From Duodenibacillus massiliensis (GTDB taxonomy: Bacteria; Pseudomonadota; Gammaproteobacteria; Burkholderiales; Burkholderiaceae_F), in NCBI RefSeq assembly GCF_900128485.1, contig NZ_LT635859.1, forward strand, positions 71,450 through 120,783: 49,334 bases of DNA, in the 5' to 3' direction. Positions 9,760 to 18,602 of this stretch are shown here, one piece after another; position 1 is the stretch's first letter; each line of letters starts with the position of its first letter. The notes beneath the pieces are model-generated. The model ran no database searches, had not been told where the DNA came from, and worked only from the letters and a program-made list of their open reading frames with translations. The position numbers were made by a program, and so were the translations under genes.

Positions 9760-10425
9760 ATGCAGTTTCTCATTGTTGACGACCACACCCTGATTGTTTC
9801 CGCTTTAAAGGCACTTCTTACCGCCAAATTTCCGGACGCCGTGATTCACACGGGGTCTACGGCTGATGAAGCCCGGGAACTTGCGCGCACCTACGGCGCC
9901 GACACCGACCTCATGATTCTGGACCTCAACCTCCCCGGAGCTCAGTCGACCACCGGGTTACTTGAGGAACTCGTTGCCGCGGAAAACGCAATGAAGATTC
10001 TGGTGCTCTCGGGAATCGTTGATCAGCAAAATATCCTTAAGGTCCTGCAGCTCGGGGCCGCGGGCTTTGTACCGAAGTCACTGGACGCCGCGATGCTCAC
10101 GGCCGCCATTGACTTTGTACTGAAAGGCGGAGTCTTTATTCCGACGAAACTTTTGTCTGACAGCCAGAAGGCCGGGCTTTTAACGCAGGGAAACACCGAT
10201 ACCGCCGAAGCTCCGAAAGAGACCGTGCATCTCACCGCACGCCAAAAGGACGTGCTTGCGACGCTTGCGCGCGGGCTGCCAATCAAACGCATCTGCCGGG
10301 AACTGAACCTTTCCGAAGGGACTGTGAAGACGCACGTTGCTGCGATCTACCGCGCCTTTGGCGCCACCAACCGTACCGAGGCATTGATTGCTGCGCGGCG
10401 CGCGGGATTTCAGATTGACCTCTGA
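9760..10425 (+). CDS. NarL/LuxR-type response regulator
   Basis: This 221-residue protein has an N-terminal receiver domain (acidic pair D7-D8, phosphoacceptor D55 in MILDLNLPG, K106 in FVPKS) and a C-terminal LuxR helix-turn-helix (about 157-212; LTARQKDVLATLARG, then SEGTVKTHVAAIYRAF). It is a phosphorylation-controlled DNA-binding protein. No kinase gene is adjacent; the nearest candidate partner is the hybrid kinase at 12123-13973, but pairing is inference. It is a single-gene unit bounded by terminators on both sides. Confidence 0.92.
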   Translation: MQFLIVDDHTLIVSALKALLTAKFPDAVIHTGSTADEARELARTYGADTDLMILDLNLPGAQSTTGLLEELVAAENAMKILVLSGIVDQQNILKVLQLGAAGFVPKSLDAAMLTAAIDFVLKGGVFIPTKLLSDSQKAGLLTQGNTDTAEAPKETVHLTARQKDVLATLARGLPIKRICRELNLSEGTVKTHVAAIYRAFGATNRTEALIAARRAGFQIDL

Positions 10426-10450
10426 TACGTTTTATCGGTAAAGACACTGA

Positions 10451-10474
10451 GGGCCGAAAAGTTCGGCCCTTTTT
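10451..10474 (+). terminator. Rho-independent terminator after the response regulator
   Basis: Stem GGGCCGAA (10451-10458)/TTCGGCCC (10462-10469) with a 3-nt loop and a TTTTT run. It is correctly placed 26 bases after the stop. Confidence 0.88.
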
Positions 10475-10537
10475 AGCAACAAACGTTGCGCTTTGGCAAC
10501 GGAAAAGCCAAAGTTCGAATTAAGGAAAGACAAAAAA

Positions 10538-10573
10538 GAAGCACTGAGCCGACTCAGGGGTGCACACCCCTGA
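10538..10573 (-). terminator. Terminator candidate downstream of potE
   Basis: On the minus strand a 9-bp palindrome (10554-10562 with 10565-10573) and a second short stem GAGTCGGCTC are followed by CTTCTTTTTTG. The spacing to the U-run is long, so this is a weak call. Confidence 0.4.
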
Positions 10574-10590
10574 AGCGCGTTTTCCGGCAT

Positions 10591-11940
10591 CTACTCTTCT
10601 CCGCGCAACTGCCCCTTCCTTTCAAGCGAATGCGCCGCATAGCCGTAAAGCCAAACACCCAAAAACGTCGCAAGCCCGCCCCACATCATCGCCTGCTCGC
10701 CGCAGGCGTATAGCGCGTAGAGGGAATAAACGGACGCAAAGGTCGCAACCATGGTCGTGCGTTTGGCGGTTTTGGTGTCCACAGCGCGTTCGTTTGTTGA
10801 GGCGCGGTGCATGATGACGTTCACGGCCGCAAAGGCAAGAAGGTACGGCACGAGGTTTGTGACGACCGCGAGGTCTTTGAGAATATAAAACTGCTGCTCA
10901 AGCCGGGGGTCAATCGAAAGCAGTGCCGCCGCGGACTGCAGTATCAGAATGATGAAAATCCCCTTCATCGGGACGTTAAGGCGCGTGACCTGTCCGAAAA
11001 TCTTCGGAAAATACCCTTCATGCGCGGAGACGCGAAAGACCTCCGAAATCGTAAACTGCCAGCTCACAAGGCACCCGATGCACCCGAGGCACATCAGAGC
11101 CATCACGACTTTTCCAACCTCAGGCGAAAAAAGCGTGGCAAACACAAGCCCAAACGGGGCCGTTGAGCGCGAGAGAACGGAATTGTCGACAATCCCGAAA
11201 CTGATGTTGTTCGCGAGCACATAAACAATGCCGGCACCAAGGGTTGCAAGAACCATAGCCCGCGGCACGCTTTTTTCGGGGTTTTCCACGGCTTCGCTGT
11301 TTGCGCACGCGGTCTCCAACCCCAAAAAGCCCCAAAGCGTCATGGAGATCCCTGCGGAGATCCCGTCAAAAAGACTCATGTTCTGGGGATTCCATCCGGC
11401 GACGTACCGATCCACCGAAAACCCGCTCCAGCCCATGACGATCAAAATGAGAATCGGAATGAGGATCCCGTAGCTTGAAAGATGTGCGAGCGACCCGATA
11501 AAGCGCGCTCCTCCGATGTTTGGAAGACTGCACATCCAGATCACAAAGATGCTCGCAAGGCCCACTTCCAAAGGAGTGAGTTGCACATCAAACAAAACCA
11601 CCGCATACCCCACGATGCTGATCGCGATCGTGAGGTTTGCGATCACCAGAGACAGCCCGTAGCTGAAATTGGCAATGAAGCTACCCGACTTACCGAAGGC
11701 GTAGGCGGCGTAACCGCCAAGGCCCCCGGTCTTGCGGCTGAACATCCCACACTTGGCAAAAACATAGGCAATCGTTGTGGCGCCCGTGATAGTGACGACC
11801 CAGGAGAGAATCGATAAGGTTCCGACTTCCGCAAGTTTCGTGGGCATCAGGATGATGGAGGAGCCGAGCATATTGAGCATCACGGCCATCGTAAGTTGCA
11901 GGCAGCTCATCTTGGGCTTGGTCACAGCGCGCGTTGTCAT
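10591..11940 (-). CDS. potE: PotE-like polyamine/basic amino-acid antiporter (APC superfamily)
   Basis: A 449-residue, roughly 12-TM protein that follows E. coli PotE closely along its length: GSSIILMPTKLAEVGT, YVFAKCGMFSRKTGGLGGYA, ETACANSEAVENPE, STAPFGLVFA and SPEVGKVVMALM. PotE exchanges putrescine for ornithine across the inner membrane, and CadB (lysine/cadaverine) is the nearest alternative. No ornithine or lysine decarboxylase gene is next to it, unlike the classical speF-potE arrangement, so the substrate pair is inferred from similarity alone. It stands alone on the minus strand; ATG 11940 opens a standard N-terminus. Confidence 0.88.
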   Translation of the reverse strand: MTTRAVTKPKMSCLQLTMAVMLNMLGSSIILMPTKLAEVGTLSILSWVVTITGATTIAYVFAKCGMFSRKTGGLGGYAAYAFGKSGSFIANFSYGLSLVIANLTIAISIVGYAVVLFDVQLTPLEVGLASIFVIWMCSLPNIGGARFIGSLAHLSSYGILIPILILIVMGWSGFSVDRYVAGWNPQNMSLFDGISAGISMTLWGFLGLETACANSEAVENPEKSVPRAMVLATLGAGIVYVLANNISFGIVDNSVLSRSTAPFGLVFATLFSPEVGKVVMALMCLGCIGCLVSWQFTISEVFRVSAHEGYFPKIFGQVTRLNVPMKGIFIILILQSAAALLSIDPRLEQQFYILKDLAVVTNLVPYLLAFAAVNVIMHRASTNERAVDTKTAKRTTMVATFASVYSLYALYACGEQAMMWGGLATFLGVWLYGYAAHSLERKGQLRGEE

Positions 11941-12122
11941 TGTCTTGCCAGTATCTTTCGCAAAGTGAGTTCAAAAGGAAATGCGGCAGAGAAAGCGCCC
12001 TGCCGGTTTGATGCGGAGCCTACACGAAGTTAAGCAAAATGCCCAAGGTGTTAACCCGCAAGGTTTCTGCCGCACACTAACTGTCGGATTTGCACCACAA
12101 AAGGCCCGCAAAAACAGAAATT

Positions 12123-13973
12123 TCAGCGTTCGGCTACGGCGCGCCTTAAGGCCGAGGCCAGAGACTCAGCGGTCGCGGGTTTCTGCAGGATGACGGGCAT
12201 CGCCTGCCCGGCGTTGTCGGGATTCAGACATAGCTGCCGGTAGGCCGCCCGGATTTCGTCTTCGTTTACGGCCGTTAAAAGCACACAGGGAATCTTGCGG
12301 CCCGAGGCTTTCCGTACCGTAAAGATGGCTTCCAGGCCCGTAGGCTTGCCGCTTCCCAGGTTGTAGTCCGAAATAAAGGCAGACAAGGTTCCGTTTGTGG
12401 CCCGGTCAATCACGTCACTCATAAAGGCGTCATCGGGTTCGCCCGAAGCCACCACATCCGCGCCCCAGCTTTTCATCATGAGAACCACCGCATCGCGCAC
12501 GATCGCGTTATCTTCAAGAAGCGCAATCGAGCCCCGGATATCCAGGCCCGAAGCGATCGGAAGGCCGTTACCCGCGGCCTTTACGGTGCTCTCCGTTTCC
12601 ACAAAGTTCAGATGAAACACAGAACCTTTCCCGACGCGGGAGGCCACACTCACAGGGATTGAAAGCCGCTGCGCAAGGCCCCGGACAATGGAAAGTCCCA
12701 GACCAAACCCCTCTTCCATGCCTTCACTGGATTTACCGCGGTAAAAGGCGTCAAAGATTTTTTCGCGGTCCGCGGCCTCAATCCCGGGCCCCTGATCGTA
12801 AACACCGATCTGGATTTTCCCTTGGGGGCGGCGCCTTGCACCAAGCACAATCTTGGAGCCGGGCTTTGTGCTGTACCTCAAAGCATTACTGATGAGGTTT
12901 CGGAGAATCCGGGATAAAAGGAGCGGGTCGGTTGAAATCATCGCGTCCACGGGCCGGATCTGAAAGAGAAAACCCTTGGCGGCCGCAACCGGCGCAAACT
13001 CACGGCTTAACTCGTTAAAGAGGTCCGCAATCCGGATGTTTTCAAACTTGACTTCGATGTTGCCGGTTTCGATGCGGCTGACTTCCAAAAGCTGCTCCAC
13101 AAGCATCGAAATCGTCTGCGCGGTCTTACTTAACTGCTCCACCGCTTCTTTGTCCGAGCCGGTCGCGCGCGCCTGCAGAATCTGCAGATAAATCCCCATC
13201 GCCTGCAGGGGCTGCCGCAGGTCATGGTTCGCGCCCGCGAAAAACCGTGCCCGGCGTTCACTTGCCAGGGCCGTCGCCCGGCGCTCACTTTCCGCGAGCG
13301 ACTTTTCGGCTCTGAGTTTTTCCACGAGCTGGGCGTTTTGCGCCTCGCGGATAACGCCGCGGGCCACAATGTCGTTAAAGTGCCGCCCGCAATAGAGCAC
13401 GCACACCGCGACCACCACAAGAATGAGGCTCACGGCGGCTTCCCCCACGCCGTAGGCCGCGGCAAGCACCAAGAGGACCGGGCTCAAAGACACCACGGTA
13501 AAGACAGTGAGCCCGGGCAACCAGCAGGAAAACGCGGGCCAGGAGGCAAAAACGACCGCAATGATGATGCAGACCAAAATCATCTGATCAAGCATCTCAT
13601 GAGCCATGAGCTGAAACACAAAGCCCGCCGCGCCCCACAAAAGGCCGCTTGCGCCGCAGAGCACCATCCAGCGGCTTATCCACTGACGGACGTTAGTCTG
13701 CCGGGCGTCGTCCCTGGCAAAGCGGCGCTTAAAGTCGGTCCAGTACCAAAGCACCGCAACCACCGCGGCCGCCCAGACAAAAAGCACGGGCTTAAAAGCG
13801 ACCGACCAGAAGTAAAGAAGAATCGCAACAGCGGCCACCGCCTGCGTGGCAATCACCACGGGCTGCAGCCTCAGAGACTGACTGATCTGCTCCACGAGCA
13901 TGTGCGCCGACACCGGGGTCTGGCTCAGGCGCATGAACGACCGTAGTTTTTCCAGGATCACGCTCGTTTTCAC
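12123..13973 (-). CDS. Membrane hybrid histidine kinase with C-terminal receiver
   Basis: The 616-residue protein starts at GTG 13973, eight bases after GGAG. Five or six hydrophobic segments fill about residues 40-197 and replace a periplasmic sensor domain. A short coiled linker leads to the H-box (phosphoacceptor H250 in FFAGANHDLRQPLQ), then the N-box (LISNALRYS), G1 (DQGPGI), F-box and G2 (GFGLGLSIVRG). A receiver domain occupies about 490-615 (LLEDNAIVRD, acceptor Asp in FISDYNLG, Lys in ILQKPAT). There is no HPt domain. It lies 22 bases after the ldcA stop and is probably cotranscribed with tadA-ldcA. The NarL-type regulator at 9760 is a possible output protein. Confidence 0.9.
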   Translation of the reverse strand: MKTSVILEKLRSFMRLSQTPVSAHMLVEQISQSLRLQPVVIATQAVAAVAILLYFWSVAFKPVLFVWAAAVVAVLWYWTDFKRRFARDDARQTNVRQWISRWMVLCGASGLLWGAAGFVFQLMAHEMLDQMILVCIIIAVVFASWPAFSCWLPGLTVFTVVSLSPVLLVLAAAYGVGEAAVSLILVVVAVCVLYCGRHFNDIVARGVIREAQNAQLVEKLRAEKSLAESERRATALASERRARFFAGANHDLRQPLQAMGIYLQILQARATGSDKEAVEQLSKTAQTISMLVEQLLEVSRIETGNIEVKFENIRIADLFNELSREFAPVAAAKGFLFQIRPVDAMISTDPLLLSRILRNLISNALRYSTKPGSKIVLGARRRPQGKIQIGVYDQGPGIEAADREKIFDAFYRGKSSEGMEEGFGLGLSIVRGLAQRLSIPVSVASRVGKGSVFHLNFVETESTVKAAGNGLPIASGLDIRGSIALLEDNAIVRDAVVLMMKSWGADVVASGEPDDAFMSDVIDRATNGTLSAFISDYNLGSGKPTGLEAIFTVRKASGRKIPCVLLTAVNEDEIRAAYRQLCLNPDNAGQAMPVILQKPATAESLASALRRAVAER

Positions 13974-13995
13974 AGCCGGTACTCCACAAAAAGTT

Positions 13996-14985
13996 CTAAT
14001 GCCACCAAAGGTCTGCCGGGGGCGCTTCCCTCCAGGGAAGACTTGCAGGTGACGCGCACCCGTATGCAGTCACGGTGAGGCTACTGCCGTCAGAAGCCAC
14101 ATCAGACTCTACCCCGAAGGGCAGCGTCAGGGTATCGGCAAGATGGCCGAAGCGAAGCCCTGAGGCGACGGGAATTTTGGCTTCACGGCGAATCCACGCG
14201 AGGGCGTCACTTAGGGAAAAGCGCCCGGCGCCCTCACCCGCCGTTTTATCGGCCCCGGTCATGCCGCCCACGATAAGCGCCCTCTGGCGCGTGAGCACTC
14301 CCGCCTGGATTAACTGCAGCAGCATCCTTTCAATGCGCCAGGCCGGTTCCGCGACGTCTTCCACGTACAAAATGCCGCCGTCAATCTTAGGAAACCAGGG
14401 GGTACCCACGAGGCTTGTCAAAATCGCGAGGTTTCCGCCCCAGAAAATGCCGCTCGCGTTAAACGCCTCGCCCGTCACAGAGGCCTTGAGGTGAAAGGTT
14501 TCACTCATCAAGGCCGCTTCAAAGGCGGCGTCTCTTGCGGGGTTTACGAGCCTGAAGGCTCGTGCGACCGGCCCCTGCCAGGAGGCTTTGCCCGTTACCG
14601 CGTAAAGCGCGCAATTGACGGCCGTTGTGTCGCTCAAACCCACAAACGCGGCGCAGCTCGCGCCCGCTCTCTCCCAGTCAACTTTTGGAAGGAGCCTTGC
14701 CGTCCCGTAGCCGCCCCGAAGACACAAAATGACGTCTGCGTCCACTTCGTCAAAGGCTTCCTGCAGGCCCGCGGCCCGCGCAGCGTCACTTCCTGCAAAG
14801 CGGTGATCCATGAGGCGGACGTTGGCGGTTTCTTTGACGCGCCAGCCGCGGCGCCGGAATTGAGCCTCACAAGCGTCAACCGAGGCCGTATCGTAAGCCG
14901 CAAAGTCCTCACCCAGCGTGGGCACCCGTGCGGGCGCGGTGATCACAAGAAGCGGATCGCGTACGGTTTTGACTTCCTCAGTCAT
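13996..14985 (-). CDS. ldcA: Muramoyltetrapeptide LD-carboxypeptidase, peptidase family S66
   Basis: LdcA removes the terminal D-Ala from murein tetrapeptides in the cytoplasm during peptidoglycan recycling. With ATG at 14983-14985 the product is 329 residues. The Ser-Glu-His triad of the family is visible: Ser118 in VGLSDTTA, Glu209 in YVEDVAEP and His281 in LRFGHLADTLTLPFG; the LRGGYGTARLLP substrate loop is also present. The start overlaps the tadA stop (ATGACTGA), which indicates translational coupling; an open frame nine codons longer exists but disrupts this. Confidence 0.9.
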   Translation of the reverse strand: MTEEVKTVRDPLLVITAPARVPTLGEDFAAYDTASVDACEAQFRRRGWRVKETANVRLMDHRFAGSDAARAAGLQEAFDEVDADVILCLRGGYGTARLLPKVDWERAGASCAAFVGLSDTTAVNCALYAVTGKASWQGPVARAFRLVNPARDAAFEAALMSETFHLKASVTGEAFNASGIFWGGNLAILTSLVGTPWFPKIDGGILYVEDVAEPAWRIERMLLQLIQAGVLTRQRALIVGGMTGADKTAGEGAGRFSLSDALAWIRREAKIPVASGLRFGHLADTLTLPFGVESDVASDGSSLTVTAYGCASPASLPWREAPPADLWWH

Positions 14986-15910
14986 CGGCCTTCTCCTTTC
15001 TGCGTCCGGCAAAAAAGTCCTGCAGGAGTTTGACGGCCGCTTCTTTTTCCACGCCGCAGGTACAGAGGGGGCTGTGGTTCATGCGGCAGGCCTCAATCAC
15101 GTTCGTGGTGCTTTTAATCGCCCCGCATTTGGCGTCGTCTGCCCCCCAGACGATGCGCTTAACACGCGCAAGGGCCGCCGCGGCCGCACACATAGGGCAG
15201 GGTTCAAGGGTCACGTAAAGAACCGCCCCGGTCAAACGTTCACTGCCGAGCATCCGGCCTGCCTGCCGCAGTACCAGCACTTCGGCATGCGCCGTTGCGT
15301 CTTTCATTTCTCTCACGCGGTTGCCGGCCCTCGCGATGATGCTTCCCTCATGCACAAGGACCGCCCCCACGGGAACTTCCCCGCGGTCAGCCGCCGCGCG
15401 GGCTTCTGCTAAAGCTTCCGCCATACACCGCGCGTCAAATGCGGCGTCAACAGCCGGCGCCTGCGGGGCATTGACGGCCTTGTTTTTCGCCTGCAGCGTT
15501 GCGCGGCGCGCGGCGCGCTCGAGGGCGCGCTTTTGACGAAGCTCAGAAACAGCTGCTTCAAAGCCGGCAAAGGAATCCTTGTCCGAAAAAAGGCGGGGAA
15601 GAAGAATACGGACCGTGGTGCCGTCAATGGTGACGGCACCGCAAGCCCTTAAAAAATCCGTGATATCGGGGTTTTGGGCGGCAAGCCACCCGCCGTCATG
15701 TTTGAGGAAACTGCGGATGCGGCGCAGGAAATTGGTGAGTCCTGCGGTGTCATCCCCAGCGTTGGCGCCCGCCGCGATGAGGACATCGCGCAGCAGGCGT
15801 GCCTCTTCGGGGAAACGCGTGAGGCCCGCGGGCGTAATGCCGCGTTTTAAGGACATCCGCTCCCAAAGGAGCGCCGCATCCGTAATGGCCTTTGCCTCAG
15901 CCGCGTCCAT
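14978..15910 (-). CDS. tadA: tRNA-specific adenosine deaminase with a long N-terminal extension
   Basis: The C-terminal half (about 158-305) is TadA, which makes inosine at the wobble position of tRNA-Arg(ACG). The zinc and proton-shuttle residues are present: TAHAE with His208 and Glu210, and LEPCPMC with Cys238 and Cys241. The first about 150 residues are unusual, since typical bacterial TadA is 150-170 residues in total. The extension has a globular-looking part (1-110, with FLRRIRSFLKHDGGW and a beta-rich ITDFLRACGAVTIDGTTVRI) and a charged K/R-A helix (about 120-150). It is in frame with the deaminase, with no internal stop and no better internal start. ldcA overlaps the stop codon. Confidence 0.88.
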   Translation of the reverse strand: MDAAEAKAITDAALLWERMSLKRGITPAGLTRFPEEARLLRDVLIAAGANAGDDTAGLTNFLRRIRSFLKHDGGWLAAQNPDITDFLRACGAVTIDGTTVRILLPRLFSDKDSFAGFEAAVSELRQKRALERAARRATLQAKNKAVNAPQAPAVDAAFDARCMAEALAEARAAADRGEVPVGAVLVHEGSIIARAGNRVREMKDATAHAEVLVLRQAGRMLGSERLTGAVLYVTLEPCPMCAAAAALARVKRIVWGADDAKCGAIKSTTNVIEACRMNHSPLCTCGVEKEAAVKLLQDFFAGRRKEKADD

Positions 15911-15920
15911 ACAGCCTTTC

Positions 15921-17339
15921 CTACTTCACGGCCTGACCGGCCTTCACTTCAGCGGGCTTTACGGCCGGCTGACTCTCAACATTGGCGGCCGGGGTGAGCG
16001 CCACCGCGCCCGAGAGCTTCACTTCGCTCTTGGCGTACGGGATTTCGATGTTTTCTGCAGCAAAGCGCCGCAGCACCTCACGGAAAATCGCGGATTTCAG
16101 GGACCCTACGCCGGCCTCGGGGTCGCGCACCCAGAAGACGCCCTTAAGCATAATTTCACTGTCGCCAAAACCGCTGATCACCACCCTGGGGGCAGGCGTC
16201 TGCATCACGCGGGGCTGTGACTTCATGATGTCAAGGAGGATCTCGAGCGCACGGTCAACGTTGGCTTCATAAGCGATACCCACTTCGACGCTTCCGGTTG
16301 CCGCCCGGTCGCTGCCGGAGAAATTCTTCACCGAACTTGTCACAAACATTTCGTTCGGGACCACGAGCTCTTCGCCGCTTAAGTTACGGACCACCGAATA
16401 ACGGGTGTTGATCTTGGTGACCACACCCTGAAATGCGCCGACTTCAACGAGATCTCCGATACGAACAGAGCGGTCGAGCAGAATAATGAACCCCGAGACG
16501 TAGTTCGAAGCAATCTTCTGCAGCCCGAAGCCTAAGCCAACGCCGATCGCGCCGCCAAAGACCGAGAGGATTGTGAGGTCCACGCCCGCAAAGGAAAGCG
16601 ATATGAGAACGGCTAAGGTTAAAAGCCCCACGCGGCACACGCGGGAGATGACGACCCGGAGGTTTACCTCGATGTTGCCGTTAACCATAATCCGGCGTTC
16701 AATGAGGCCCGCAATCCAATTGGCAACCACCAGCGCCAAGGCAACGGTCAAGACGCCGACCATCGCCGACCAAAGCGAGAGTGAGCCCGAACCGATCGGA
16801 ATCGCCACTTCGTGCATGGCGTCAACGACGTTACCCAAAATCCCCGCAATCTGTAAAACAGCGAGCACCCAGAAGACAATCTTGACGCCCTTTTCAATCG
16901 CCCCGTTTTCAAACTTGGGACCGATCATGACGCGCAGCACCTGCAGGATGATGATAATGAGAGCCCAGGCGTAAAAGACGGAATACGCCACCCGCGCAAA
17001 AACCGGTTCACCGCCCGCGGCAAGCATGCCCGTTTTCTGCAGGATGTTCACACAAAGCGACAGCACCAGGGCCGCTGCGAGTGAAAACGCCACACCCGAA
17101 CAAATCCCGAAGAAAAAATCCAAGGGGCGGTTAAATTTTTCGCTGATTCTGTTTTTACTGCGCCAGTAGGCGTGCTTTTTGCCGACAAAAGCGGAGACCC
17201 CGGCCGCAATGAAAACGGCGAGCGCGACGGCGGCAAACTGTATCCAGAAGTGCTCTGACATAAGCTGCGGCAGGACCCGGCCTGCGATGTCCCGGAGAAA
17301 TTCCGGAATGAAATTTAATGTTGATTCAGTTGTAGGCAT
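15921..17339 (-). CDS. MscS-family mechanosensitive ion channel
   Basis: The inner-membrane protein has about 472 residues from ATG 17337-17339; nine upstream codons beginning with TTG are possible but less likely. Several N-terminal TM segments precede the MscS core: the pore-lining helix GLTILSVFGGAIGVGLGFGLQ-like region (seen as LSVFGGAIGVGLGFG) and the beta domain (RIGDLVEVGAFQGVVTKINTR, then VVPNEMFVTSSVKNFS). Such channels release solutes on osmotic downshock. An Ala/Pro/Val/Lys-rich tail ends the protein. tadA begins 10 bases downstream, so it may lead the mscS-tadA-ldcA-kinase transcript. Confidence 0.9.
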   Translation of the reverse strand: MPTTESTLNFIPEFLRDIAGRVLPQLMSEHFWIQFAAVALAVFIAAGVSAFVGKKHAYWRSKNRISEKFNRPLDFFFGICSGVAFSLAAALVLSLCVNILQKTGMLAAGGEPVFARVAYSVFYAWALIIIILQVLRVMIGPKFENGAIEKGVKIVFWVLAVLQIAGILGNVVDAMHEVAIPIGSGSLSLWSAMVGVLTVALALVVANWIAGLIERRIMVNGNIEVNLRVVISRVCRVGLLTLAVLISLSFAGVDLTILSVFGGAIGVGLGFGLQKIASNYVSGFIILLDRSVRIGDLVEVGAFQGVVTKINTRYSVVRNLSGEELVVPNEMFVTSSVKNFSGSDRAATGSVEVGIAYEANVDRALEILLDIMKSQPRVMQTPAPRVVISGFGDSEIMLKGVFWVRDPEAGVGSLKSAIFREVLRRFAAENIEIPYAKSEVKLSGAVALTPAANVESQPAVKPAEVKAGQAVK

Positions 17340-17414
17340 GACGGTGGGGACCGTGTAAAAAAACAACAGTTAATCATGAGGCGGCCGGGACCATCGGCCC
17401 GCTTTTTTACGACT

Positions 17415-18581
17415 TCAGAGTGCGGCGGTTAAAAGAGCCTCCACGTCTTCCGTCGTTAAAACCTTAAAGTGCCCCAGCGGCCCTTTTTTCGTCGCAAGCG
17501 CCGCGATTTCCTTCACCGGCACCGGTTTGTCGGTGAGCTCAGAAAGACGCGTGGGAAGTTCCATCTTCTGCAGGAAAACCGTGAATTTGGCGATACCAAG
17601 GGCAATCACTTCTTCGGCACGGCCCTCTTTTTCCACGCCCATCACGTTGCGGGCAAATTGAACAAAACGCGCTTCGTTGGCATGCGCCACGTAGCGCATC
17701 CAGCTCGGAATAATTGCCGCGAGCCCAAAGCCGTGCGTGATCGTGGTGTCCCACCCGGACAAAGCATGTTCCATGCCGTGGCAGGCCCAGTCTTCTTCAA
17801 ACCCGAGACCGAAGTAGCCGTTGTGCGCAAAGGTGCCCGCAAGCCCCACCTGACTCCAGGCATCGTAGTCGCGGACGTTTTCCATCACTTTAAGGCCGTT
17901 TGCCATAATCGTTTTCAAAGCGGCTTCGGCCTGGCCGCTTGTGTAGTCCACAGCCGGGGTGTTTGTGAAGTAGCGCTCCATGATGTGGCTCATCATGTCA
18001 ATGACGCCCGCCGCAACCTGCTTTTTCGGGAGCGTAAAAAAGAGCTCCGGATTGATTGCCGCCACTTTGGGGCGGATCACGCCGTTACCCATCCCGAACT
18101 TTTCGTTACCCTGGGTGATGACGCAGCGGATTGACGATTCGCTTCCGGCGGCCGGAATCGTGAGGACCGCCCCCACCGGAAGGCACGTTTCAGGCACCAC
18201 TTTCCCGGTAAAGAAGTCCCAGCCGTCCCCGGCGTAAGGCACGGAAGCGGCCACAGCCTTGGCGGTATCGATGACGCTGCCGCCGCCCACAGCGATGATG
18301 AGGTTCACATTTTCCGCACGGGCAAAGGCCGTGACTTCACGCACAAAATCCATTTCAGGGTTGGGCTTGACGCCGCCCTTTACGACCACCGTAAGGCCCG
18401 CGGCTTCACAGCCCGCGACAACGTCGTCCAAAACGCCGCTTCGCTTGGCCGATCCGCCCCCGTAAATCACCAGGGCTTTTTTGCCGTCTTTGGCCCAGGG
18501 GAGCATGCGCATCCCGATTTCCTTATGCGCACCGCGCCCGAAAACAAGTTCCGTCGGATTACAGTAAACGAAGTTCTGCAT
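17415..18581 (-). CDS. Iron-containing alcohol dehydrogenase (YqhD/BdhA type)
   Basis: The product has 388 residues from ATG 18579-18581 (MQNFVYCNPTELVFGRG), with a GGGAGAG ribosome site ten bases upstream; an upstream TTG is not needed. The N-terminal domain carries the cofactor motif AVGGGSVIDTAKA. Metal-binding residues lie in GVIDMMSHIMERYF and in ACHGMEHALS/TTITHGFGLA. The sequence matches the NADPH-dependent YqhD/butanol dehydrogenase group, which reduces short-chain aldehydes. It follows the MFS gene by 21 bases and probably shares its transcript; the in vivo substrate is unknown. Confidence 0.9.
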   Translation of the reverse strand: MQNFVYCNPTELVFGRGAHKEIGMRMLPWAKDGKKALVIYGGGSAKRSGVLDDVVAGCEAAGLTVVVKGGVKPNPEMDFVREVTAFARAENVNLIIAVGGGSVIDTAKAVAASVPYAGDGWDFFTGKVVPETCLPVGAVLTIPAAGSESSIRCVITQGNEKFGMGNGVIRPKVAAINPELFFTLPKKQVAAGVIDMMSHIMERYFTNTPAVDYTSGQAEAALKTIMANGLKVMENVRDYDAWSQVGLAGTFAHNGYFGLGFEEDWACHGMEHALSGWDTTITHGFGLAAIIPSWMRYVAHANEARFVQFARNVMGVEKEGRAEEVIALGIAKFTVFLQKMELPTRLSELTDKPVPVKEIAALATKKGPLGHFKVLTTEDVEALLTAAL

Positions 18582-18602
18582 GACGCACGACTCTCCCAAA
18601 AA

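Noticed and set aside
10591-11940. CadB (lysine/cadaverine) identity for the APC antiporter
   Set aside because: The residue pattern follows PotE more closely from end to end, though the substrate cannot be settled without biochemical data.
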